From positions 1 to 64,000 of the forward strand of contig NZ_JAOEAL010000003.1 of assembly GCF_029835735.1 (NCBI RefSeq): a stretch of DNA of 64,000 bases, read 5' to 3'. Position 1 is the first letter of the stretch, and each line of letters starts with the position of its first letter. The DNA is from Shewanella sp. GD04112 (GTDB lineage Bacteria > Pseudomonadota > Gammaproteobacteria > Enterobacterales > Shewanellaceae). The notes below the pieces were generated by a model that saw only the letters and a program-made list of their open reading frames with translations, searched no databases and was not told the DNA's origin. Below, piece after piece: positions 33,714 to 41,582 of the stretch. The translations under genes and the position numbers were made by a program.

Positions 33714-33844
33714 TCAGATACTGGTATAGTTAATACACAAACTGGGATATATCACACAAACTGGGATATACATCACACTAACTGGGATATAAATTACACT
33801 AAGTGGGATACGTGAACCTTAGAAAAACACACCAACTGGGATAT
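33714..33844 (+). repeat. Iteron cluster 1 (six copies)
   Basis: Six 16-bp repeats of the type ACACWAACTGGGATAT start at 33714, 33735, 33754, 33775, 33796 and 33829. The first five are spaced 19-21 bp, about two helical turns. They match the iterons at 42649-43320 by the shared core ACTGGKATA. A second cluster 9 kb from the initiator may serve as a copy-number control site or an extra origin. Confidence 0.85.
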
Positions 33845-33853
33845 GAATCTTCT

Positions 33854-34006
33854 TTAGTCTGATTCGGCTTCAAGACAACCGCCACGGAAAAGTCTCAGGT
33901 TTTGGATTGCGCGTCGCTTAGCAGTTTCCCAAGACAACCTCCTATCCTTTTGCTGAAAACTCCTAGCAAGTTGCTCTATCTTTAAATCAAGCTCGCTTTT
34001 AATCAT
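33854..34006 (-). CDS. Basic hypothetical protein, 50 residues
   Basis: On the minus strand the ATG at 34006 has AGGGCGG nine bases upstream. The product (MIKSELDLKIEQLARSFQQKDRRLSWETAKRRAIQNLRLF...) is helical and strongly basic in its middle. It starts 12 bp after the 154-residue gene and forms an operon with it. It ends at the edge of iteron cluster 1, so a replication-linked role is conceivable but unproven. Confidence 0.6.
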   Translation of the reverse strand: MIKSELDLKIEQLARSFQQKDRRLSWETAKRRAIQNLRLFRGGCLEAESD

Positions 34007-34018
34007 ACAACCGCCCTT

Positions 34019-34483
34019 CTATTTGACCTTCTGTAAATCACTCTCTAAGAACTCTGGCACTTTGGCATTTCGGATTTGCTTAATACCCTTTAGTTTTTTT
34101 CTATGATCATCAATAAACTGCTGGTTCAATTCCAAGGTGCGTAATCGGTGATTATTCGCAGTTTTATTTTTAGAGTGCTTCAACACGTATTCATGCGTTT
34201 GTATGTCACACTCATAACTCGCAATATGGAAAGTCTCAGTCACAATGAGGTCTTGTGTTAGTTCCAATCGTTTCAGTTTCGCGTGGTAAATCGCGTCATC
34301 TTTTGAATCCCGGGGGACAAAACTAAAACCTTCAATTACAGGTACTGGTATATCTGTTAGCTCAATACCGTTTTCATCAACTCCACCTGCCGCACAAGGA
34401 TACTTGCTCAACAAAATGACGCCGTTTAACTCAGGCTTCTGATGAACTACTTGAAACCAGACATTACCCCACGATACACCCAT
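34019..34483 (-). CDS. Hypothetical protein, 154 residues, with an embedded iteron
   Basis: No family is recognised. The product begins MGVSWGNVWFQVVHQKPELNGVILLSKYPCAAGG and ends in a basic helical region (HRLRTLELNQQFIDDHRKKLKGIKQIRN). The stretch 34338-34353 within the gene reads ACAGGTACTGGTATAT, a good iteron match that encodes part of DIPVPVIEG. It is the first gene of a two-gene minus-strand operon. Confidence 0.6.
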   Translation of the reverse strand: MGVSWGNVWFQVVHQKPELNGVILLSKYPCAAGGVDENGIELTDIPVPVIEGFSFVPRDSKDDAIYHAKLKRLELTQDLIVTETFHIASYECDIQTHEYVLKHSKNKTANNHRLRTLELNQQFIDDHRKKLKGIKQIRNAKVPEFLESDLQKVK

Positions 34484-34648
34484 AGCAACCTCGAATTGAT
34501 TAATTTGTTAGGGCATAAAGTAGGGTAGAGCAGAGAGAAGGACAACTTGTTTATGTTCTTGCAGACCGCAAAACAATGAAAATCGGCACCAAAACGAAAA
34601 TGCAGTTAACTATCTGAAATTAAATCATAAAAACCGCAAAACCTCACC

Positions 34649-34666
34649 TTGTATCACGCGATACAA
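34649..34666. repeat. parS-like 18-bp palindrome, copy 2
   Basis: TTGTATCACGCGATACAA is the reverse-complement form of the copies at 9268 and 37647. Confidence 0.55.
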
Positions 34667-34681
34667 ACTGACAGTAAAAAA

Positions 34682-34705
34682 AGCCGTATCAAATTTGATA
34701 CGGCT
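34682..34705. terminator. Perfect 24-bp palindrome
   Basis: AGCCGTATCAAA is mirrored by TTTGATACGGCT with no spacer. It could be a terminator for transcripts passing through (followed by ATAAA only) or a protein site; the shared GTATC/GATAC steps echo the parS-like motif 16 bp away. Confidence 0.45.
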
Positions 34706-34935
34706 ATAAAAACCCTTTGGTACAACGAATGATTGGATCAAGTATTTATCGTTGCAGCTGTGAATTCTACAACGTAATCATGAACCATTTTGCGCTACAC
34801 CCCTCAATTCTGAATGACAGCCATTATGCAGGGCCATTACCAGTTTGTATAAATCAAAAAGGTATAATTATTTCCATGTTTGCACTTGGCCAATAGTATG
34901 GCCAGCAGAATTAGGGTAATAAGGAATTCATTTTA

Positions 34936-35853
34936 ATGGTTCGTGGTATTGATTTATTCGCGGGTGCAGGCGGCACAACATCAGGTGCAAAAATGGCAGG
35001 GGTACGAATGGTTTGGGCGGCAAACCATAATAGAACAGCAGTTGACTATCACGAAATAAATCATCCAGAAGTAAAGCACGCTCATCAAGACCTTCAACAA
35101 GCTAACTGGGCGCTAGTACCTGACCACGATATCGTTTTTGCTAGTCCATGCTGCCAAGGCCATTCTCGTGCAGCAGGCAAAAAACATCGAAGCAAGCAAG
35201 CCGATATCAGCCGCTCAACGGCTTGGGCTGTAGTCTCTTGCCTCGAGGCACATAGAACACCAGTTGCAATCATAGAGAACGTGACTGACTTTTTGCGATG
35301 GGAGCTTTACGGGGCTTGGTCAATGGCCATGAACTCTTTAGGTTACTCACTTTCAATCAATCAAATTAACGCTAAGACACTCCAAGTTCCTCAGAGCAGA
35401 GAAAGACTGTTTATCGTCGCAACCAGATCACAAAACCCGATTGAGCTTAAACTACCTACTTATCAGACTATCCCTGCCCGAAATTTTTTAGACTTAAACC
35501 TTGAAGGGCATAAGTGGGACAAGGTTGAAAATAGGGTATTAGCCACACGCAACCGAGTTAAAAACGGCAGAAAAGCGTTCGGGGATATTTTCTTGGATGC
35601 AGCTTACGGCCTTGAGCGGGGAGGGCGCTCCATAGACAAGCCTCTTGGCACCGTTACCTGCACTAACAAGCACTCACTTGTGATTGGCGATTTAATACGC
35701 CCACTTACGATTAAGGAGCTTGCTGCGGCTCAAACATTCGATAGCAACTATCAATGGCCAGAAGCAAAGACCATTACCAAAACAATGATAGGAAACGCAG
35801 TCCCTCCAAATATGGCAAAAGAAATAACTCTAGCGGTGTTAGCAGCGGCCTAA
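34936..35853 (+). CDS. Orphan C5-cytosine DNA methyltransferase
   Basis: The 305-residue product has the m5C methylase motifs: I (DLFAGAGGTTSG, 6-17), IV (SPCCQGHS with the catalytic Cys at about 72-73), VI (ENV, 114-116), VIII (QSRERLF, 153-159) and X (GNAVPPNMA near the end). It transfers a methyl group from SAM to cytosine. Motif IV reads PCCQ rather than the usual PPCQ. No restriction gene adjoins it, so it probably protects the plasmid from host enzymes. The target site cannot be read. Confidence 0.9.
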   Translation: MVRGIDLFAGAGGTTSGAKMAGVRMVWAANHNRTAVDYHEINHPEVKHAHQDLQQANWALVPDHDIVFASPCCQGHSRAAGKKHRSKQADISRSTAWAVVSCLEAHRTPVAIIENVTDFLRWELYGAWSMAMNSLGYSLSINQINAKTLQVPQSRERLFIVATRSQNPIELKLPTYQTIPARNFLDLNLEGHKWDKVENRVLATRNRVKNGRKAFGDIFLDAAYGLERGGRSIDKPLGTVTCTNKHSLVIGDLIRPLTIKELAAAQTFDSNYQWPEAKTITKTMIGNAVPPNMAKEITLAVLAAA

Positions 35854-35863
35854 TTCATAGCAA

Positions 35864-35878
35864 CTTGCATTATGCAAA
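35864..35878. promoter_or_regulatory. TTTGCA-type operator, site 5
   Basis: CTTGCATTATGCAAA lies 11 bp after the methyltransferase stop and 135 bp before the next ATG. Confidence 0.45.
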
Positions 35879-36012
35879 GTAGTCCCAGGCACCATAAGTA
35901 AATCCAGAAGATAGAGTTATTTATTTGGAATATTCAATTAGATAAACAAATTGAAGCTGAGATCCCCTTGCCTGAAAATAGCGATATTGATTAACGGCAA
36001 GGGTAGTTGGCC

Positions 36013-36366
36013 ATGTTTGTAACATTTAACACATTTATCAAAGCACTGTACGACGAAAGATGCTCAAACACCATTGTAAGCGCGATATATAGGGCAGACG
36101 GAGGCTTTAAGGCATCTAAGCGAAACTACATCAAATGCTATGGCTTTAGCGAGTATCTGGCTCATATTCGCGGCACAAAGCTAACAGCAATTCAAACATA
36201 CCATGTCGCTAAAATGTTCATTGTGTACGGCAAGCGTCCAGCTGCTGATATTCCGGCAATTCTCGGCTCTTTGATTCGTCAATATGAAATTGATGTTCCA
36301 GCGGTTTATGGGATCTTGGCTAAAGAATATTGGCTAGCCCGGTTTGATTCACCAATTTACGAGTAG
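36013..36366 (+). CDS. Hypothetical protein, 117 residues
   Basis: I chose ATG 36013, ten bases after AAGGG, over a TTG six bases upstream. The product (MFVTFNTFIKALYDERCSNTIVSAIYRADGG...) is helical and basic (KASKRNYIKCYGFSEYLAHIRG), with no family I know. The next gene starts 5 bp after its stop, so they are an operon. Confidence 0.6.
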   Translation: MFVTFNTFIKALYDERCSNTIVSAIYRADGGFKASKRNYIKCYGFSEYLAHIRGTKLTAIQTYHVAKMFIVYGKRPAADIPAILGSLIRQYEIDVPAVYGILAKEYWLARFDSPIYE

Positions 36367-36371
36367 TTTAA

Positions 36372-36692
36372 ATGAACACCAAATCGAAATCACTTTTTGT
36401 TCGACTATGGCTGAAAGAGATAAGCCTCAACAATCAGATTCAGTTGCTGGATACCAGCCTTAACGTGCCGAGATTTCATACCGGTGATCGTGCAGAGATT
36501 GAAACGCAGATTGCGACTTTCCGGCAGAGGATAAAATCCATCGACGACAAAATTATCTTCCATATACAGAACGGAAATTTCCCCGAGAACGCCGTTGATA
36601 TTTGCAAAGATGAATTAGGAGCTACAGCTGGTTATGTGGCTGACTGCTACAGCAGCTTGTATTCGGATTACGCACCAAGTGGGAACCCCTAA
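36372..36692 (+). CDS. Hypothetical protein, 106 residues
   Basis: The product (MNTKSKSLFVRLWLKEISLNNQIQLLDTSLN...) has a likely coiled-coil helical pair at about 15-70 (DRAEIETQIATFRQRIKSIDDKI) and an acidic end with two cysteines. No family is recognised. It closes a two-gene operon before the terminator at 36746. Confidence 0.6.
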   Translation: MNTKSKSLFVRLWLKEISLNNQIQLLDTSLNVPRFHTGDRAEIETQIATFRQRIKSIDDKIIFHIQNGNFPENAVDICKDELGATAGYVADCYSSLYSDYAPSGNP

Positions 36693-36745
36693 AGGAATTT
36701 TAATATTGGAAAGATTAATGTTCATAAAGGCTTAGAGCGGAAATA

Positions 36746-36764
36746 GGAGGGCTTCCCTCCTTTT
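36746..36764 (+). terminator. Rho-independent terminator
   Basis: GGAGGG and CCCTCC pair over CTT and are followed by TTTT. Confidence 0.8.
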
Positions 36765-36799
36765 CACCTGTTTAAGCCTGGGCAGCTATTCTCAAACTT

Positions 36800-37630
36800 C
36801 TAATCTTCATCAACAGTCTCGATTTCAGCTCTGTAAAACTCAACATGCTGGCCAATCAATCCACCATCGAAGGTCAATTGCGTTTTGCATAATTCAGTTT
36901 TATGTGAGCGAGGCTCTTGGGGCAGAGTGTCATAAACGTCGAAGTCACCTTCACAAAGCAAGTAACCGATATTAGTTCTAACTTTTTCCTTCCCTTGATA
37001 CACAAATGCGCGGTACTGAGTGCCAGATGAACGTCTACAGCGCAATTCCTCGTCTTGTAGTCCGAAGTATTTAAGCAACTCATTTGGCTGCACAAAAATG
37101 TACTTTGCCTGTTCCCCGGTCACAGTTGAATCAAGAACGATAGCATTTATCCCAAGCGCCCTAAGTTTGCAAACTGCTTTATTTATCGTGTCCTCTTGGG
37201 TTTTGTTTGTGAAGTACCGAGCGATTGGCAAGGGATCGCCATAGGTACGTACCAAAAAGCTCGAGTAAGCCTCGTTCGTCTGAATGTTAATCTTGGTCAC
37301 ACCTGAGAAAATTTGCGGGAACCGAGCAGGGAGGCGCTTACTTACTTTGTTATCCTCAGCCATTGCTTTGGTGTACTCAAGGATCATAGCGTTAGCCTTG
37401 TCCTTGGCCTCAGATAGTTTATTTGCGTCTAAACGGTAAACTTGCCTGATAGATTCAGGAGGCACATAAATTAAAGACTGATACCGATGCGAAATAACGT
37501 ATTCAGCAGGCTTATCGTCGATAGTCCTGACCAGCTGACCATTATCAGCGACAAAATCAAATAGCTGCCTTTCCATGGCGTAAAACTTATTCCACTGTTC
37601 ACTCCGTTTAAGTGACATTTCATACCCCAT
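36800..37630 (-). CDS. Hypothetical protein, 276 residues
   Basis: No family is recognised. The protein is soluble (MGYEMSLKRSEQWNKFYAMERQLFDFVADNGQ..., with a second possible start at the Met of MSLKR). Its central part is mixed alpha/beta (QEDTINKAVCKLRALGINAIVLDSTVTGEQAKYIFVQ) and it is basic near CRRSSGTQYRAFVYQGKEKVRT. The parS-like 18-mer lies 17 bp upstream of its start, so its promoter may be under ParB or another palindrome-binding factor. Position beside parAB suggests plasmid maintenance; this is inference. Confidence 0.6.
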   Translation of the reverse strand: MGYEMSLKRSEQWNKFYAMERQLFDFVADNGQLVRTIDDKPAEYVISHRYQSLIYVPPESIRQVYRLDANKLSEAKDKANAMILEYTKAMAEDNKVSKRLPARFPQIFSGVTKINIQTNEAYSSFLVRTYGDPLPIARYFTNKTQEDTINKAVCKLRALGINAIVLDSTVTGEQAKYIFVQPNELLKYFGLQDEELRCRRSSGTQYRAFVYQGKEKVRTNIGYLLCEGDFDVYDTLPQEPRSHKTELCKTQLTFDGGLIGQHVEFYRAEIETVDED

Positions 37631-37646
37631 TTGCTGTAACTATGAT

Positions 37647-37664
37647 TTGTATCGCGTGATACAA
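37647..37664. repeat. parS-like 18-bp palindrome, copy 3
   Basis: TTGTATCGCGTGATACAA is identical to the copy at 9268. It lies 370 bp downstream of parB and upstream of the 276-residue gene. The closeness to parAB makes it the best centromere candidate. Confidence 0.6.
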
Positions 37665-37750
37665 GGCCATTGTTGTGTGATTTTATAGAATGTATACAGC
37701 AGCTTACAGCTATTTTTAGCATGGTGCGAAATTGGTATGGTAAATAACGC

Positions 37751-37778
37751 AAAAGCCCGACTTTTGAAGTACGGGCTC
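37751..37778 (-). terminator. Minus-strand terminator
   Basis: AGCCCG and CGGGCT arms flank a longer imperfect stem (ACTT/AAGT), and on the minus strand the hairpin is followed by TTTTGCGTTATTT. It ends transcripts from the par region. Confidence 0.7.
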
Positions 37779-37808
37779 ATTACTAGAACGAATTTGCTTT
37801 TTTCAATT

Positions 37809-37952
37809 TCACTTTTCAGCGCGGAATTTTACTGAAAGCTGTATAAGCTGCCCCAGTTCGGCAAAGGTCATAGGAGGGATTCTGGTGGAACCACCTTGAG
37901 CTGCTGCGTTGTGTAATGATTTGACAAGTGTTAGCATTGATTCTGCAGACAT
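37809..37952 (-). CDS. Hypothetical protein, 47 residues
   Basis: On the minus strand GAGG lies six bases before the ATG at 37952. The product (MSAESMLTLVKSLHNAAAQGGSTRIPPMTFAELGQLIQLSVKFRAEK) looks like a compact helical protein with a middle loop. It is 82 bp after parB on the same strand and before a terminator, so it is probably the last gene of the par operon. No family is recognised. Confidence 0.65.
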   Translation of the reverse strand: MSAESMLTLVKSLHNAAAQGGSTRIPPMTFAELGQLIQLSVKFRAEK

Positions 37953-38034
37953 AATTAACCTCTTAATTGTGAACGCTAGGGCAGGTGTGGCTTGGTCGTC
38001 TACCTGTCCTTTTCTATTTCTTTAGTCTTGGTTT

Positions 38035-39129
38035 TTACTGCTGGCTTTCTACTAGGGTTTTAACAAACTCTTGTAATTTTTGAATTTCATCCTCATTCAG
38101 CCTCGAAATCTTCAATACCGTTTTGCGGTTTGCAGTTTCAATAGTTGCCCAACGGTTCTTGTTAGCTTGAGCAAACTTCTCATTAGCCTTTTTTGGCTTC
38201 TCGATAATCGTGTGTTTTTGAATCACATCAAAAACCAGTTCATTAGCAAGTGAGCCGTCGTCATATATCCCAGTGTCTGAATCGGACTGAATTGTTTGAA
38301 GCACTTGGTTAACATCTTCAATCAATTCGGGGGTTACAAGCGACTCAACATCAGAACCTAGCTGGATAGCATGTAAAGCCATAATCTGTGTGCTATTTAA
38401 TGTGGCTGGCAACACGAATAAATTGATTAGCTCCTGAGGAATTTCAATAGCTTTCAGAGCGCGAGTCACAAACGCCACTGAAACACCATATCGAGCGGCT
38501 AGGTTTCGTTGAGTCGGCTTTGAATCGTCCTCGTTATATGGCAGGTCTAATTCCTCAGCTTCATGCTTTTTGGCCTCCCTAGCCGCTACCGCCTCAGGAT
38601 CGTTCCATGCGTTAATGTCAGCAAGGAAACGAGCACCAGCATCACGATAGGAATACTTTTCAGCTGATTGCACATACCTGACAATTTCAATGATTTCTTC
38701 ACGGCTTAAATCATCTTCTGTGGTCTGGACATTTAATCCGGCATCTTCGAGTAGTGCAGCCATTTGACGGCGCTGGCCGTCAATAATCATGTGAACACCG
38801 TCAATCAGTACAGCAAGCGCATCCATGAACTGAATGTATTTGATAGAGGCGCGAATTTTTTGCAACGATTGAGGGGTAATATCTGATTTAGCACGAGGGT
38901 TATGTTCGTGTATCCCAGTCTGTGTTTTTACTTGAACAGAGGTTAAGTTGTGTCGAACAAACTTAATTACTCGACCACTTTTCAGCTTGATTGACATTGT
39001 TGCTTGAGTAGCAGCTGCGTCACCCACTGTTGTAATTGGCTGTACGCCATGTTGAATTGCGCCAGCTACAGCACTCCCAAGAGAGCGACCTATTTGCTTA
39101 AGTGCCTTTTTATTCGGTGGTTGTGGCAT
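38035..39129 (-). CDS. parB: ParB partition protein
   Basis: The 364-residue product is a ParB/KorB-type DNA-binding protein. An N-terminal ParB nuclease-like domain carries MIIDGQRRQMAALLEDAG (GxRR CTP-binding box) at about 114-132. A helix-turn-helix follows, PTQRNLAARYGVSVAFVTRALKAIEIP, with a dimerising C-terminus. ParB loads on parS, spreads, and is moved by ParA. The gene starts 9 bp after parA. Two iteron-like 16-mers sit within the reading frame (38265-38280 and 38910-38925), which could let the initiator bind here. Confidence 0.92.
   Translation of the reverse strand: MPQPPNKKALKQIGRSLGSAVAGAIQHGVQPITTVGDAAATQATMSIKLKSGRVIKFVRHNLTSVQVKTQTGIHEHNPRAKSDITPQSLQKIRASIKYIQFMDALAVLIDGVHMIIDGQRRQMAALLEDAGLNVQTTEDDLSREEIIEIVRYVQSAEKYSYRDAGARFLADINAWNDPEAVAAREAKKHEAEELDLPYNEDDSKPTQRNLAARYGVSVAFVTRALKAIEIPQELINLFVLPATLNSTQIMALHAIQLGSDVESLVTPELIEDVNQVLQTIQSDSDTGIYDDGSLANELVFDVIQKHTIIEKPKKANEKFAQANKNRWATIETANRKTVLKISRLNEDEIQKLQEFVKTLVESQQ
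38265..38280 (-). repeat. Iteron-like 16-mer inside parB, copy 1
   Basis: Read on the minus strand it is TCAGACACTGGGATAT, matching the consensus ACAGATACTGGGATAK at 14 of 16 positions. Confidence 0.6.
38910..38925 (-). repeat. Iteron-like 16-mer inside parB, copy 2
   Basis: Read on the minus strand it is ACACAGACTGGGATAC, carrying the core ACTGGGATA. It encodes part of QTGIHEH. Confidence 0.6.
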
Positions 39130-39138
39130 AGATAGTCC

Positions 39139-40338
39139 TTATCTCAGTCGAGAAACGTGCTGGAATAACGCTAAAGAAAATGAGTCCAATGCATCTTTAG
39201 CATTTGCGAGTGACTTGCCAGCACCACCGTATAACGACGGGTGAACAGAAATCACGGTATCAAAGGTTTCAGCGCATCGCTTAAATGCACTTAACTCAGG
39301 AATGCTCGACATCATGAAGTCCTCAGCAAAAACAGAGTTCGCAAGTATCGAGCTATCAATATCCTGTGCCGACTGACTGAATTTGGTCATAAAGGCTAAG
39401 TGGCCTTTTAAACGCAACTCTGCACCGTTTTCAATTAAACGATTCAGGATAGAAGGTAAGTTGCTGATATATTGGAGTGTCGAATGCATATCAACACGAC
39501 TTGGAGGTAATGGCGTCACCAAAATATCAGAAGCGCACAAGCCTGCCTTCAATGCAGCGTCTAAATGTGGACCAGCATCAATGAAGATGAAATCATAGTC
39601 ACCTTTCAATTTCTGAATGACGTTCTTATATAGAGCTTCGTAAGGGTTGAAGTCATCACCGAACTGCTCTTTACAGATGCTTTCCCACTCAGCAGCAATA
39701 AAGCCGTCAGCGATGCTGGCAGGAATAATATCTACACCAGGCACTTGGCTTGGTAATACGAAATCAGATAGCAACTGTTCGCGTGATACATCGTTAAATA
39801 CGGCCTGAACGACAGTGTTATCAATTTCACCAATAGAGCTGCGCTGATTCAGATACATCGTTGCAGAGCTTTGTGGGTCAATATCAAGCACTAAGCATTT
39901 AATGTCATATTGAAGTAAGTCGCGATGACAACGCAGCGACTGAGCAATACTAACGGTCGATAAGGTTTTACTTACTCCACCTTTAAGGTTGGAAAAGAAC
40001 AACACCAAACCTTCTGCGTATTTATCTCTGAGCGGGGCGAATCCTCGATGCTTATAAATATCAATGACCTGTTCGATTGAAAAATCATAGCCTTCGACAG
40101 CACCAATTTTCTTACGGCCAAACTCGTAGCCATTGGCTTCCATTTCAGCCATTGCCTTTTCAACGCTGCGGCGATTCAATCCTGACAGCTGTGAAACAAC
40201 CCCTTTAGTAAAACTTAAGTAAAATTCATTGAGCCCAAATTCATCTTTGTGACTCTGAACTGCATTTGACATGGTTTGCAGAGCAATTTTTGCTCTATCC
40301 GCAATGACATTGATCTTGCTTAAGAATTCGGTGGCCAT
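39139..40338 (-). CDS. parA: ParA partition ATPase (type Ia)
   Basis: The 399-residue product has an N-terminal helix-turn-helix region (about 41-75: LSFTKGVVSQLSGLNRRSVEKAMAEME), as in P1/F-type ParA proteins that repress their own operon. The deviant Walker A KGGVSKT is at 119-125, followed by LVLDIDPQSSATMYL and FIFIDAGPHLDAAL. It drives plasmid movement through ATP-dependent nucleoid binding with ParB. Its promoter region holds inverted and direct repeats that could be its operator. The gene is first in the parA-parB operon. Confidence 0.93.
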   Translation of the reverse strand: MATEFLSKINVIADRAKIALQTMSNAVQSHKDEFGLNEFYLSFTKGVVSQLSGLNRRSVEKAMAEMEANGYEFGRKKIGAVEGYDFSIEQVIDIYKHRGFAPLRDKYAEGLVLFFSNLKGGVSKTLSTVSIAQSLRCHRDLLQYDIKCLVLDIDPQSSATMYLNQRSSIGEIDNTVVQAVFNDVSREQLLSDFVLPSQVPGVDIIPASIADGFIAAEWESICKEQFGDDFNPYEALYKNVIQKLKGDYDFIFIDAGPHLDAALKAGLCASDILVTPLPPSRVDMHSTLQYISNLPSILNRLIENGAELRLKGHLAFMTKFSQSAQDIDSSILANSVFAEDFMMSSIPELSAFKRCAETFDTVISVHPSLYGGAGKSLANAKDALDSFSLALFQHVSRLR

Positions 40339-40494
40339 TTGCTTACCTATAATCCATTAATAACTTAATGTTGAACAAGATACATTCTTTTTGTACACAG
40401 TTCAACACATAAAACACACTAAATCATGCTCAAATCATTTTGCGTAGTGCATCATGATCTAATGTGATTTATGTCACTACTATGCTCAAATCAA

Positions 40495-40509
40495 TTTGCA
40501 GAATACAAA
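40495..40509. promoter_or_regulatory. TTTGCA-type operator, site 6
   Basis: TTTGCAGAATACAAA overlaps the end of the second 18-bp direct repeat in the par control region. Confidence 0.5.
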
Positions 40510-40512
40510 ATG

Positions 40513-40535
40513 AAAAAGCGCCGTTAGGCGCTTTT
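40513..40535. terminator. Terminator after the helicase gene
   Basis: AAAAAGCGCC and GGCGCTTTT pair over GTTA with T-runs on both strands, so it may act in both directions. It lies between the helicase stop and the par control region. Confidence 0.85.
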
Positions 40536-40550
40536 ATGGGCGGGGTTGTT

Positions 40551-40586
40551 TTAGATACTGGGATATCAGCACAGACAGTGGTATTA
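40551..40586 (+). repeat. Two iterons at the 3' end of the helicase gene
   Basis: TTAGATACTGGGATAT (40551-40566) and ACAGACAGTGGTATTA (40571-40586) are spaced 20 bp, as in the origin clusters. The second overlaps the helicase stop codon. Confidence 0.6.
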
Positions 40587-41582
40587 GAAAGCCTCTCTCA
40601 TACGTTTCGATGCCGCTGGATCTATTGAATTGCTTTCGTGAGTAGAGTTGATAACCAAAGAGCCTGCACCATCTTCGATCTTTCTTGCTTTACGATCAGA
40701 TAACTTGCCTCTTGTAGCCTTACGAGCTGGTTGAGCCGTCGCACTATCAGGAAGTTGAGGCGCTTGATGCTGAACAACCCGTTCAAAATTAACTTTACTA
40801 GGACTAACCAGCAATGCACCACTAAATTCCACAGGAATGATTTTGGTTGCGCCTGAGGGAATGTAATTGTCTTTGAGATATCTTATTTCTAATCCGTTCT
40901 CTGCCTGCTGTAGCGTGACCATAAACTTAACCAATCTCATTACAGAGCTAAGGCCAGCGCCGGAGGCCATTGAGATTTTTTGCGAACCTCGGATTTCGTC
41001 CTTGTTGACATGATGCACCAGTAGAACAGCTGCGCCGCTTTCAGATGCAATTTGCTGAAAGGTATGCTTTATCAACCGATCATGCTTAACTTCATCACAG
41101 CGCCCAATCACCTCGGACACCGTATCAACGATGACTAACTCAATACCATTGTTTTTAATCAATTGAATGAGATTGTCAGCGTTCGATTTAGACTCATTGC
41201 TCTCAACAGACCCCGCCTCAGGAGGCGAACACAAAGGTTCGTGACTGCTTACAATGAATAAATTGGAAGATACTTGGTCAGATATATTTTGCGGCAATGC
41301 CTGTAACTTATCGCCTAAACGCTGCTTAAGCACAGTTAGATCATCTTCTGAACTGAAATACAGTACCTTCTTGGCCTCAGCCGAACTTGATAAACCAACC
41401 AATACAGCATCAGAAGCAAGCTCCATCCCAATTGACATTGCTAAATGGCTTTTGCCAACGCTAGGAGTTGCTATTAGCATACCTACATGCGCTTTAAGTA
41501 GTCCTGCAAGTACGAACTCAGGAGGCTGAACAACTCCCCCTTGAAGAACTTCCCCCACGGTCAATAAATTAAGGTTTTGCAT
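40584..41582 (-). CDS. repA: RepA-like replicative helicase (AAA/RecA-type ATPase)
   Basis: The 332-residue product has a RecA-fold ATPase core. Walker A is ATPSVGKSHLA (38-48), then VLYFSSEDDLTVLKQRL, Walker B VIVDTVSEV and the LLVHHVNKDE/GSQKISMASG region. This fits the RSF1010 RepA family of hexameric helicases that open the origin. Its ATG overlaps the end of the initiator gene by 14 bp, so the two are coupled. The basic C-terminus (RKATRGKLSDRKARK) may bind DNA or partners. The gene symbol follows the IncQ naming. Confidence 0.78.
   Translation of the reverse strand: MQNLNLLTVGEVLQGGVVQPPEFVLAGLLKAHVGMLIATPSVGKSHLAMSIGMELASDAVLVGLSSSAEAKKVLYFSSEDDLTVLKQRLGDKLQALPQNISDQVSSNLFIVSSHEPLCSPPEAGSVESNESKSNADNLIQLIKNNGIELVIVDTVSEVIGRCDEVKHDRLIKHTFQQIASESGAAVLLVHHVNKDEIRGSQKISMASGAGLSSVMRLVKFMVTLQQAENGLEIRYLKDNYIPSGATKIIPVEFSGALLVSPSKVNFERVVQHQAPQLPDSATAQPARKATRGKLSDRKARKIEDGAGSLVINSTHESNSIDPAASKRMREAF

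Larger units (their letters stand above)
34484..34935. other. Gene-free region with two palindromes
   Basis: This is the divergent gap between the 154-residue gene and the C5-methyltransferase. It contains the parS-like 18-mer at 34649-34666, a perfect 24-bp palindrome at 34682-34705, and a -10-like TATAAT near 34863-34868 for the methyltransferase. No gene is seen. Confidence 0.5.
40339..40583. promoter_or_regulatory. par operon control region with repeats
   Basis: The gap between parA and the helicase stop holds an 8-bp inverted repeat TGTTGAAC (40369-40376) and GTTCAACA (40400-40407), and two near-identical 18-bp direct repeats ATGCTCAAATCAWTTTGC (40426-40443 and 40482-40499). It also holds the TTTGCA palindrome (40495-40509), a terminator (40513-40535) and two iterons. 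It is a strong candidate for the parA operator and/or ParB site. Confidence 0.6.

Noticed and set aside
34936..35853. A complete type II restriction-modification system
   Set aside because: The neighbouring genes on both sides show no nuclease motifs; the methyltransferase appears solitary.
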